From: an uncultured Bacteroidales bacterium
GTDB taxonomy: Bacteria; Bacteroidota; Bacteroidia; Bacteroidales; WCHB1-69
Assembly: GCA_905233745.1 (NCBI GenBank)
Contig: CAJODA010000031.1
Span: 1 to 36,370, forward strand
Reading direction: 5' to 3'
Length of the DNA: 36,370 bases
Part shown: one piece after another, positions 18,917 to 25,807 of the stretch
How the letters are laid out: the number at the start of each line of letters is the position of its first letter
How positions within the stretch are numbered: position 1 is the first letter of the stretch
Position numbers and translations under genes: made by a program
The notes under the pieces: generated by a model
What the model saw: the letters and a program-made list of their open reading frames with translations, nothing else
What the model was told of the DNA's origin: nothing
Databases searched by the model: none

Positions 18917-20284
18917 TTAGATAGACTCCAGTGTAGGCAGAATAACGGTTTCCCCGAAAGTGTGATTTTGAATGTACATACAGTAATACACAGGCATGTA
19001 GGTCACTCCATTTTTCTTATACACTTGACGTTCATTGGAGAAGACAATGGCTCGGCTGATACCGTATTCCGGAGTCTTAAGGAATTTTGTCAATGCGCTA
19101 TGCTCCGTATAGTCTTTGCCTGACTTGACTTCCAATGGTAACACTCGAAGAGTATCGTAGTCATCAATGAGAAAATCGACTTCTCCTTTTTGTTTGTTAT
19201 CGTAATAGTGCAACTTACAATGATGGGCTGTAAGTTCTTGTGCGACAACTGATTCATAAACCGTTCCCAGATTGATGCTTCTGACATCCTGCAACACGGC
19301 ATTTACATTCAACCCATAGAGTATAAATGTCAACAGCCCCACATCATTGAGGTATAGCTTCACCAGTTTCTTCTGCTCTGACTCAATTAGCGGGAAATGC
19401 GGATTGCTGATAGCCGATACTTCCAAGGCCACACCTGAATTAGTAAGGTACTCGAACTCGTCGGCATAATCAGCGAAATGCTTACCAGTCTTGTTTTCTA
19501 TTTTATTGTAAAAAATACGCTTCTTTTTATTTTCCAAATTGCTTGGAATCAAGTCATAGATGCGGCGAATCTTCAATTTGTGCTCCTCATCATATTGTGA
19601 GGCATCCACACGATAGAGCTCGTGAATATCCCTATGCACAGCCCTTACTCGAACCATATTCCTGTCCTCTAAATACTTGTTGACAGCCTCGGGCAAACCA
19701 CCCACCAACAGATAATACCGAAAACGCTTAAGCAGCAAGTCGTGCGTATTCTCATCCAAACACTCTTCCCTGTCAAATGAATCGTGGATATGTTCAATCC
19801 ACTCTCTACTGACACCTGTAGCCCACAGGAATTCTTCAAAATCAAGAGGATACATCTGCTCAACCGTAACACTGCCGATAGGCACCGAAGGTGTCTCCGA
19901 CAATGCCACGCCTAATTGAGAGCCGCTGGCAATATAACGGTATTTTCCCTCCTGATTGAGAAACTTCAGCATGGTCAATAAATGCGGATAACTCTGTATC
20001 TCATCAAGAAACACCAGTGTATCAGTCTTATTGCCTAAGGGCTTTGAATAATAGTTGCCCAGCCGCATATACAGGTCTTCGGTAGTCTTCACGCTGGCAA
20101 AAACCTGATCACCTTCTTTGTCTTCCTTAAGGTTGATTTCCACGAAATGTTTGAAGAGGCGCTTTCCAACATAACGCACAAGATAAGACTTTCCGATTTG
20201 TCGGGCTCCATTGACCAAAAGAATCTTATTGGGCTCCTCTGTCAGAAAACGTTCAATATATTGGGTAAATTTGCGTTCAAGCAT
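18917..20284 (-). CDS. DUF4143-type AAA ATPase (first copy)
   Basis: 455-residue predicted ATPase with a C-terminal DUF4143 domain. The start MLERKFTQYIERF (20284) was chosen over 20326 because family members begin there and the extension is hydrophobic and unrelated. Walker A GARQIGKS is at residues 26-33, Walker B TLVFLDEIQ near 88-96, sensor-like YIASGSQLGV follows, and the C-terminal domain carries GEVDFLI...LPLEVKSGK, which resembles the Mrr/PD-(D/E)XK motif spacing. The biological role of these abundant Bacteroidales ATPases is not established. It lies in a cluster with two relatives of different subgroups. A TATCTTTG -7 box (20311-20318, minus strand) is just upstream. Confidence 0.88.
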   Translation of the reverse strand: MLERKFTQYIERFLTEEPNKILLVNGARQIGKSYLVRYVGKRLFKHFVEINLKEDKEGDQVFASVKTTEDLYMRLGNYYSKPLGNKTDTLVFLDEIQSYPHLLTMLKFLNQEGKYRYIASGSQLGVALSETPSVPIGSVTVEQMYPLDFEEFLWATGVSREWIEHIHDSFDREECLDENTHDLLLKRFRYYLLVGGLPEAVNKYLEDRNMVRVRAVHRDIHELYRVDASQYDEEHKLKIRRIYDLIPSNLENKKKRIFYNKIENKTGKHFADYADEFEYLTNSGVALEVSAISNPHFPLIESEQKKLVKLYLNDVGLLTFILYGLNVNAVLQDVRSINLGTVYESVVAQELTAHHCKLHYYDNKQKGEVDFLIDDYDTLRVLPLEVKSGKDYTEHSALTKFLKTPEYGISRAIVFSNERQVYKKNGVTYMPVYYCMYIQNHTFGETVILPTLESI

Positions 20285-20350
20285 ATCCTGACGAATTATA
20301 TACAACGCTGCAAAGATACAAAACATTTAGCAAAGCATCACCAAAAATTC

Positions 20351-20433
20351 CACTTATTCCATTTTTTTCAGTACGGTTTCTATCACTTATTCCATTTTTT
20401 ACAAACGGATTTCAACCATTTATTCCGTTTCCC
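20351..20433. repeat. Three imperfect ~33-bp tandem repeats
   Basis: CACTTATTCCATTTTTT occurs at 20351 and 20384, and a third variant (CATTTATTCCGTTTCCC) at 20417, giving a period of 33 bp. Copies 2 and 3 also share ACGG(T/A)TTC upstream. They lie 70-150 bp upstream of the first ATPase gene start. The remaining sequence of the 20285-20704 gap holds repeat A copy 2 and the second ATPase promoter; no gene is seen. Confidence 0.7.
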
Positions 20434-20518
20434 AATTCCATCCCAATAGCAAAGCACCGTGGTTCTCAAACACCGTTACGGCTAGTGTTACAAGGTGTTG
20501 TAGCGACATAAGCTTTAA

Positions 20519-20573
20519 CGCAAATATAACGCATACAAAGAAGCCTTCAATTCACGCAACAAACAGTGTGACA
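20519..20573 (+). repeat. Repeat A, copy 2
   Basis: 50 of 55 positions match copy 1 (16969-17023), in the same orientation. In the same frame it would read RKYNAYKEAFNSRNKQ, preceded by a stop codon and with no start, so it is not an independent gene. Confidence 0.85.
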
Positions 20574-20627
20574 TGTTGCACAACCGATGATTTTTTTATT
20601 GATGTGGCATTCGAATAAAATAAATTG

Positions 20628-20704
20628 TATTTTTGCGATTATTTTAAATTTGACTTTTCCAATCGACAAAACAATAGTCGATTTAACTTTTAAATTCGAC
20701 AATT
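20628..20704 (+). promoter_or_regulatory. Promoter and inverted-repeat operator candidate for the second ATPase
   Basis: The -7 box TATTTTTG is at 20628-20635. Downstream, AATCGAC (20661-20667) and GTCGATT (20677-20683) form a perfect 7-bp inverted repeat, and another ATTCGAC follows just before the ATG at 20705. The 19 bp AATAAAATAAATTGTATTT overlapping the -7 box (20614-20632) recur at 23613-23631. Confidence 0.5.
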
Positions 20705-21892
20705 ATGCAAAGATTAAATGCCATATATTTACATCTATTAGAAAATACTTCCTTTGGTTTTACAAGATATCTGTATGATCATATTAATTGGAACAATCGT
20801 CTTATTTTACTGAAAGGACCAAAAGGAGTAGGGAAAACGACTTTGCTTTTGCAGCATATCAAGCGTACTTTTCCAAATCCTAACGAGGCCTTTTATGCGT
20901 CAGCGGACAACTCATGGTTCTCTACCCATTCTATTGTTGACTTGGCAGAATACCTTATTTCTCATGGGGTTACACATTTGTTTCTTGACGAGGTACATAA
21001 ATACAATGGCTGGGATAGACAAATAAAGGAAGTCTATGACTCCTATCCTAGAATGCATGTTGTTATTACAGGTTCCTCGATGCTACAGCTTAATGAAACG
21101 GAAGCAGACCTGTCTCGTCGTTGCAGATCATATACTATGCAAGGGTTAAGTTTTCGCGAATATTTGTTGTTAGAGGGAGTTGCACAAGTGACGCCCGTTC
21201 AATTAGAGGAAATCTTGCATAATCACACAACTATTGCAGCCCGTTTCAGCAATCAATTGCCTGTGATGAAGTACTTTGAAGACTATCTCTCTCATGGTTA
21301 TTATCCGTTTTACAAAGAAGAAGGAGACGGTTTCGCCGAAAGATTGGAGAATGTGGTAAATAACATCATTCAGGTGGAAATGCCTTCGGTGGCGAAGATC
21401 ACATACGAGTTGGTTTATAAAATTAAAGTACTGTTGGGGATTTTGGCGGGCTTGACGCCATATACCCTCAATGTGTCTGACATAGCGAGCAAGTTGTGCA
21501 CATCTCGCGATAGTGTTTATAAAATGTTGGAACTGATGCAAAAAGCTGGGCTGATTAGACGTTTATACCAGAAATCCAGTGGTATGAAAATGTTGCAGAA
21601 GCCTGAAAAGATACTCTTTGACAACACAAATCTGATGCACGCGTTGTCCCCCAACGCTGATATTGGCACACTTCGTGAAACATTTGTTGCCAATATGCTT
21701 GCCTCGCACAAATTAAGTATGCCTGAAAAGGGGGATATACTAGTAGATAACGAGTATCTATTTGAAGTTGGAGGCCACGACAAAGGGTTCCGTCAGATTG
21801 CCAACATTTCCAAAAGTTACATTGTAGTTGATGGCATAGATGTCGGCATTGACAATAAAATACCTCTCTATTTATTCGGTTTGTTGTATTGA
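20705..21892 (+). CDS. DUF4143-type AAA ATPase (second copy)
   Basis: 395-residue predicted ATPase of a different subgroup from the one at 18917. Walker A is GPKGVGKT (about 37-44), Walker B THLFLDEVHKY near 90-100, sensor VVITGSSMLQL follows; a winged-helix-like segment (LNVSDIASKLCTSRDSVYKM) near 255-275 and a C-terminal domain ending FEVGGHDKGFRQIAN...PLYLFGLLY follow. Full length and apparently intact. Unlike the neighbouring copy it is on the plus strand, and repeat B copy 2 begins 4 nt after its stop. Function of the family is not established. Confidence 0.88.
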   Translation: MQRLNAIYLHLLENTSFGFTRYLYDHINWNNRLILLKGPKGVGKTTLLLQHIKRTFPNPNEAFYASADNSWFSTHSIVDLAEYLISHGVTHLFLDEVHKYNGWDRQIKEVYDSYPRMHVVITGSSMLQLNETEADLSRRCRSYTMQGLSFREYLLLEGVAQVTPVQLEEILHNHTTIAARFSNQLPVMKYFEDYLSHGYYPFYKEEGDGFAERLENVVNNIIQVEMPSVAKITYELVYKIKVLLGILAGLTPYTLNVSDIASKLCTSRDSVYKMLELMQKAGLIRRLYQKSSGMKMLQKPEKILFDNTNLMHALSPNADIGTLRETFVANMLASHKLSMPEKGDILVDNEYLFEVGGHDKGFRQIANISKSYIVVDGIDVGIDNKIPLYLFGLLY

Positions 21893-21895
21893 TTC

Positions 21896-21929
21896 GGCGA
21901 AAATATAACGCACCGCCAGGCGATTGTGG
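21896..21929 (+). repeat. Repeat B, copy 2
   Basis: 31 of 34 positions match copy 1 at 18754-18787, in the same orientation; shares the TATAACGCA core with repeat A. Confidence 0.8.
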
Positions 21930-21982
21930 CCAGCATTTAGAGTCGGAAAGTACAGAAAAAACGTCTGGGGTTGCACCGACCA

Positions 21983-22129
21983 CTATCTTTCATAAATCAC
22001 CATCTCCCGGAAACGTTGCCATTGGTGTAAAAGATTTTCTTCCCATTCCATCTCTATGGCAAAGCCGTTGAATTTCTCATTCATCGGTAAATCAAAACCT
22101 ACACAATGATGCATTTTCTCTTCTTCCAT
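21983..22129 (-). CDS. Small 48-codon ORF, hypothetical
   Basis: Reads MEEEKMHHCVGFDLPMNEKF then NGFAIEMEWEENLLHQWQRF and REMVIYER. Composition looks protein-like and acidic, and it occupies an otherwise empty gap (21930-22291). Upstream on the same strand in another frame, MKKELDWYIEKVFPE (22164-22211) ends in a stop, so this could be the end of a decayed gene. Not recognised as any family. Confidence 0.3.
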   Translation of the reverse strand: MEEEKMHHCVGFDLPMNEKFNGFAIEMEWEENLLHQWQRFREMVIYER

Positions 22130-22291
22130 TATCTGCTAATATGTTAGTACTGTTTTATACGCTTTATTCCGGAAACACCTTTTCAATATACCAATCAAGT
22201 TCTTTTTTCATTGATGTCGGTACTAAATATTTAATACACTTGCATAAAAACTTTGATTTTTATTCAATCTATTGAACAATTAAGGTATTTT

Positions 22292-23610
22292 ATCATTAGT
22301 GTCCACTAAAAAATTGGACGATTTATATTTGAATGTATAACTTAAAATAATAACAGTTCACTATTATCAATTTGTTCTTTGACATTGTTGAAGTTAGATA
22401 AGCCGAACAAGGTTTTCAGTGCGGTAGTATCTGTCAATGAGATACTTGTAATTTGGAGCATCTCGTAGATTGAACGTTCGACCCCCTGCTTTTTCTGGAC
22501 GATGGCCATCATGCAGTAGGCTGTTATCGCGGAGTATATCTGGATTCTAACGGCGTTCTTGGTTTCTCCCCAGAACTTTTTTATCTTGAGGTGCTGCTTG
22601 AGCCATTTGAAGAACAGCTCTATCTGCCAGCGGTTTTTGTAAAGGTCGGAAACTGTTACCGGTTTGATATCCAAAGCGTTGGTAAAGAACACGAATCTTC
22701 TTTTGGACTCCGCGTCCCAATAGACCACCCTGCGTATCCTGTCGGGATATTTCTTCCCGGTAAGCGTTCCGTCCATGTGGCCTATGGCATCCGAGAGGAT
22801 CCCCGAGTCTTTTGGGAACCTCCGCTTCCATCTCTCCGGCTTGAAGTCGTTTTTCTTCTTCCCTCTCACGACGAAGTAGGCTCCGATGCTCTCTATGTTG
22901 TGAAGACGCTTGAAGTCGTTGTGGCCTCTGTCGAAGATGTAGAAAGAGTTCTCCTCGTAAGGTATGGCATCCATCGCCTTCATGTCATGGACTCTCGCGG
23001 GAGTGATGTGGAAGAAGGTAGGGACCCGGGTCTCGATGTCATACAGCGTATGCACCTTGACTCCTCCCTTCCTTTTTCTGAACAATGCCCATTCAAAGAC
23101 GCTCAGACACAGGTCGATGGTTGTAGAGTCAAAGGCATAGACGTTGCCGCCAAGTTTGAAGATCTCAGTTGCTCTGCAATCACGGGCCTTTGTCACCACG
23201 CGGTAGGCGAACTCCTCGAAGATGCGGTAGTCGCGACTGCAGTTGGCCTTGGAGAGATTGTTCTTGGTCACTGCTCGCCCGAACCCGAGATGGTAGGCTT
23301 TCTCACAATGTGCCTGGGTGGCCAAAACCACATCCCTGAGGCTCTCCCGATTGGACAGTTGGCCGAACATCAGCACCGCAAGCTGATTCCAACAGGTGAA
23401 GTGTTTCACGTACCGGTTTCCGTCGTATTTGTTCGCTATCCTGAGGAACACGTCCTTGTCGATGAAGTCCAACAGTTGTGCGAACACGTATTTACCTTTG
23501 TGCATATTGCCATCGTTTGTTCAAATCAGCGCGCTCAAAAATACTCTGTAACTTTCTAACTTACAGTAATTTCAAAGAACCATTTCGATTTTTCAGTGGA
23601 CAGCAATGAT
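22292..23610 (-). mobile_element. IS4-family insertion sequence
   Basis: One transposase gene is bounded by imperfect terminal inverted repeats: 22292-22314 (begins ATCATTAGTGTCCACT) and the complement of 23588-23610 (begins ATCATTGCTGTCCACT), 20 of 23 positions matching. The conserved part may start at TGTCCACT (22300 and 23602). No direct target duplication is visible on either choice of ends, which may mean loss or rearrangement after insertion. Confidence 0.85.
22342..23505 (-). CDS. IS4-family transposase (DDE, DUF4372 N-terminus)
   Basis: 387-residue intact DDE transposase. The N-terminal DUF4372-like region reads FAQLLDFIDKDVFLRIANKY and LAVLMFGQLSNRESLRDVV. The catalytic set is visible: YAFDSTTIDL (first Asp), FYIFDRGHNDF (second Asp) and the IS4 signature Y(2)R(3)E(6)K, read as YKNRWQIELFFKWLK. 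No frameshift, so the element could still be mobile. Confidence 0.93.
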   Translation of the reverse strand: MHKGKYVFAQLLDFIDKDVFLRIANKYDGNRYVKHFTCWNQLAVLMFGQLSNRESLRDVVLATQAHCEKAYHLGFGRAVTKNNLSKANCSRDYRIFEEFAYRVVTKARDCRATEIFKLGGNVYAFDSTTIDLCLSVFEWALFRKRKGGVKVHTLYDIETRVPTFFHITPARVHDMKAMDAIPYEENSFYIFDRGHNDFKRLHNIESIGAYFVVRGKKKNDFKPERWKRRFPKDSGILSDAIGHMDGTLTGKKYPDRIRRVVYWDAESKRRFVFFTNALDIKPVTVSDLYKNRWQIELFFKWLKQHLKIKKFWGETKNAVRIQIYSAITAYCMMAIVQKKQGVERSIYEMLQITSISLTDTTALKTLFGLSNFNNVKEQIDNSELLLF

Positions 23611-23644
23611 CCAATAAAATAAATTGTATTTGCGGCGACAATTC

Positions 23645-24072
23645 TTATGTTCTTACGAAATTGATAGGCGCAACATAAACACCGTCTTCACGTTGGTAGG
23701 CTCCACCGACAGCCGTCAGCACCATCATAAATGAGGGCGACTTTTCATCACTCTTCTCTTCAATCTTTTTTTTCAGCGTTTTCAACGACCTGGCGCCTTC
23801 TTCTATCAACTCATCGCCACCCAATTTAATCTCAATGGCACCCCAACGGCCATCCTCCAAATGTACAACAGCATCGCACTCAAGGCCTGCATTATCGCGG
23901 TAATGACGCACCTCTCCGCCCAACGCACTCGCATACACCCTAAGGTCGCGCACAGCCATATCCTCGAAAAAAAGCCCAAAACTGTTCAGGTCACGAAGCA
24001 AGTCTTCAGGGGTCACATTCAACGACCTACAGGCAATCGACGTGTCCACAAAGTGTCGTGTGGGTGTGGACT
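23645..24072 (-). pseudogene. C-terminal fragment of a third DUF4143 ATPase
   Basis: Only the DUF4143 end remains: STPTRHFVDTSIACRSLNVT, FGLFFEDMAVRDLRVY, ALGGEVRHYRDNAGLECDAV, GAIEIKLGG and a C-terminal EDGVYVAPI. Full relatives are about 400-450 residues with an N-terminal Walker ATPase; here a TAG stop interrupts the frame just upstream and no P-loop is present. Upstream, paired ATTGAAAATCAT motifs and a TACGTTTG box on the same strand (24099-24155) look like a surviving promoter region, so an internal deletion is likely. The IS lies 35 bp beyond its 3' end. Confidence 0.8.
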
Positions 24073-24120
24073 ATCTGCTTTTTTTAATTCACGCAGCAAA
24101 CGTAAACGTACAAAATTCCT

Positions 24121-24155
24121 ATGATTTTCAATCAAAAATCCCCATGATTTTCAAT
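24121..24155. repeat. Direct repeat ATGATTTTCAAT, two copies
   Basis: Identical 12-mers at 24121-24132 and 24144-24155, spaced 23 bp start to start (about two helical turns), upstream of the ATPase fragment. The spacing suggests a former operator. Confidence 0.6.
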
Positions 24156-24205
24156 TTTGTATTTTGGCAGTCGAAAAAAACTTGCACGAATGCCAGTATC
24201 TTCAT

Positions 24206-24493
24206 CTATTTCACCGCCCTCACCTCCGTCACCCTACACTCCCCGTTCTCCATCTCCACAGTAACTGAGAATTTGAGTGTCACTTTAGGACTTTTGGCAC
24301 CGTAAAGCTCTGTAACGAAGTCGTGGTCCAGCACACGGGATATACGTTGTAGCAGCGACAAGTCGATATCCTGCCGCTTAAAGATGTCGTAAACGTTCTG
24401 CCGGTGGCAGTCCACCCGGCGGGCGAATTCGGCTACGCTCATGCCGGATGCTTCTACATATTCCTTTACCTTTTCGCCTGCGTGGACTTTCAT
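24206..24493 (-). CDS. XRE-family helix-turn-helix protein
   Basis: 95-residue regulator. An HTH spans about residues 8-60 (VKEYVEASGMSVAEFARRVD, then CHRQNVYDIFKR, LLQRISRVLDHDF), followed by a short beta-rich tail (VTLKFSVTVEMENGECRVTEV). No toxin-like partner is adjacent, so it may be a solitary antitoxin-like or phage-type repressor. A TATATTTG -7 box on the minus strand (24521-24528) lies 28 nt upstream of its ATG, just beyond the 3' end of the candidate RNA gene. Confidence 0.85.
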   Translation of the reverse strand: MKVHAGEKVKEYVEASGMSVAEFARRVDCHRQNVYDIFKRQDIDLSLLQRISRVLDHDFVTELYGAKSPKVTLKFSVTVEMENGECRVTEVRAVK

Positions 24494-24532
24494 GTCTTAT
24501 TTCTTAACAATAGGGGTTACCAAATATAACAC

Positions 24533-24763
24533 ACAAAAAAGAAAGTGGAGCCGTTATCCGACAGCATCCTCCGTGTAGGGCCTGGACCTCCCGTTTGCAA
24601 GACACTGCAGAACAAGCCCCACCTATTTGGCAATAAATACACAATAGGCAAGCTTGTTTTCCGAATATCCGTGCAAACATTGTAAACTGTCCAGGTTCAC
24701 CACGGCGGATAGGCGAAAACTCGCTTTCTTTTCTATAATATGCCTGCCTTCCGGCAGAACAGC
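24533..24763 (-). ncRNA. Candidate structured RNA, 6S-like layout
   Basis: Lies in a 470-bp gap with no convincing gene. Reading the minus strand: a promoter (TTTG at 24793-24796, TATATTTG at 24768-24775, 17 nt apart); a GNRA-type hairpin CUGCCGGAAGGCAG; then a closing stem AGAAAAGAAAG (24724-24734) pairing with CUUUCUUUUUU (24535-24545), whose 3' side is a U-run. Inside is a bubble with hairpin GCGAGUUUUCGC on the 5' side, then a long interrupted arm: UAUCC/GGAUG and CCGUG/CACGG with one mismatch; CCUGGAC/GUCCAGG; GUUUGCA/UGCAAAC plus GGAUAUU/AGUGUCU; and AACAAGCUUGCCUAUU pairing with AAUAGGUGGGGCUUGUU (one bulge, three G-U pairs), closed by a 15-nt loop. Length, closing stem, central bubble and long arm recall 6S RNA; identity is inferred. 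Confidence 0.68.
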
Positions 24764-24900
24764 GGGGCAAATATACAAAAAATAAAATCCCGCAAAAACC
24801 CGCCCCGAAAATCAACAACCCCATCTCCAACGGAAGCTAGTGGGCTGAGCTAGAGCGCTATCCGCAGAATCGGTGAATGTTACGTTGTCTGCCGACACAC

Positions 24901-24947
24901 ATTTTTGTCAAAAATCTTGATTATTTGACAAAAATGATGTATTTTTG
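24901..24947 (+). promoter_or_regulatory. Promoter and 12-bp inverted-repeat operator candidate for the AbiE-like antitoxin
   Basis: Perfect arms ATTTTTGTCAAA (24901-24912) and TTTGACAAAAAT (24924-24935) with an 11-nt spacer lie immediately before the -7 box TATTTTTG (24940-24947); a CTTG -33 candidate (24916-24919) sits in the spacer. AbiEi-type antitoxins are known to repress their own promoter through inverted repeats, so this is the expected place for such a site. Confidence 0.65.
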
Positions 24948-24963
24948 CCGCGATATATTTTTT

Positions 24964-25716
24964 ATGAGAACGACTGACGTGATATTGAGATATGCTGCCA
25001 TGCAAGGGGGAACTTTCCAACGGAAAGACCTTCTCCGTGAGATAGCTGACAAGCAACCCACAATCAAAAACAGGGCAGTGGATTTGCAAATAAGCCGTCT
25101 TATAGCTTCTGGCATACTTATCCGCAATCACTTCGGCGAATACCAGTTGGCCAAAAACAGCTTGCCCGAATTTGTGTTGAATATTTCCGAAGAGGAGAAA
25201 TCCATCTATCAAAAGCTTAAAGAGCAATTCCCGCTACTCGACTTATGTGTCTGGAGCCCAAAGGTTCTGTCGCTGTTCATGCTTCACGTCCCCAATGTCG
25301 GCTATGGCTTGGTGGATGTTGAAAAAGATGGTATGGAACCCATATTCCATGCTTTACAGAACATGAATCTCGGACGGAACATCCTTCTTGACCCGACAGT
25401 TCAGGAATGCGAGCGGTATCTGACAGGGACGGATGCCATTGTGGTGCGCCAATTGATAGGGCAGTCGCCTTTGACGGAGGAGGACGGTTGTGTGGTTCCT
25501 CGCATAGAAAAAATCCTTGTGGATGCCGTAGGTGACAACGAACTGATTTTTACAAGCGGTTCTGAAATATACCATATCTATGAAAATGCATTTGAACGTG
25601 TCAATGTCAACAAGAGCAAACTAATGCGTTATGCTTCGCGTCGCAACCGAAAGAACCAAATAGAACAAATAATAAACACTATAAGCCATGATCAACCCAC
25701 AAAGCAGATCCCTTGA
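24964..25716 (+). CDS. AbiEi/DUF6577-like antitoxin, winged-helix protein
   Basis: 250-residue protein. The N-terminal 65 residues look like a winged helix (VILRYAAMQGGTFQRKDLLR, NRAVDLQISRLIASGILIRN, FGEYQLA), followed by an alpha/beta domain of the type seen in DUF6577 and AbiEi-like antitoxins (LDLCVWSPKVLSLFMLHVPN, YGLVDVEKDGMEPIFHAL). The start at 24964 follows the -7 box by 16 nt; an upstream in-frame ATG at 24877 would lie before the promoter. The 3' end overlaps by 29 nt an ORF that begins like an AbiEii nucleotidyltransferase toxin but is cut short. The family name is recalled from pattern, not searched. Confidence 0.65.
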   Translation: MRTTDVILRYAAMQGGTFQRKDLLREIADKQPTIKNRAVDLQISRLIASGILIRNHFGEYQLAKNSLPEFVLNISEEEKSIYQKLKEQFPLLDLCVWSPKVLSLFMLHVPNVGYGLVDVEKDGMEPIFHALQNMNLGRNILLDPTVQECERYLTGTDAIVVRQLIGQSPLTEEDGCVVPRIEKILVDAVGDNELIFTSGSEIYHIYENAFERVNVNKSKLMRYASRRNRKNQIEQIINTISHDQPTKQIP

Positions 25717-25807
25717 ATGGATAACAGAAACCACTAAATACGGCTTCCAGCAGAACAACAGGACAACTATACTATCCCCCCCCTACTTCAGCAACCCCAT
25801 CAGGTAG
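25688..25807 (+). pseudogene. 5' remnant of an AbiEii-like toxin gene
   Basis: ATG overlapping the end of the antitoxin gene starts a 39-codon frame, MINPQSRSLEWITETTKYGF and onward, which then runs into unrelated sequence, an eight-C run (25776-25783) and the 3' end of rfbA. The opening INPQSRSLEWI resembles the start of Bacteroidales nucleotidyltransferase-type AbiEii toxins. About 270 codons including the GSxxDxD catalytic motif would be missing, so no functional toxin is made here. Confidence 0.5.

Noticed and set aside
22292-23610. Target-site duplication of the IS
   Set aside because: ATCATT and AATGAT at the two ends are inverted, not direct, so they extend the terminal repeats rather than mark a duplication.
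24504-24830. 108-codon minus-strand open frame
   Set aside because: No family resemblance, and it covers the promoter, paired stems and U-run of the candidate RNA; better explained as non-coding.
24830-24900. Possible tRNA-like segment (GAGCTAGAGCGC)
   Set aside because: No T-arm GTTCxAxxC or acceptor pairing could be found.
24880-25227. Minus-strand frame opposite the AbiE-like antitoxin
   Set aside because: Shadow of the plus-strand gene, with no independent promoter or homology.
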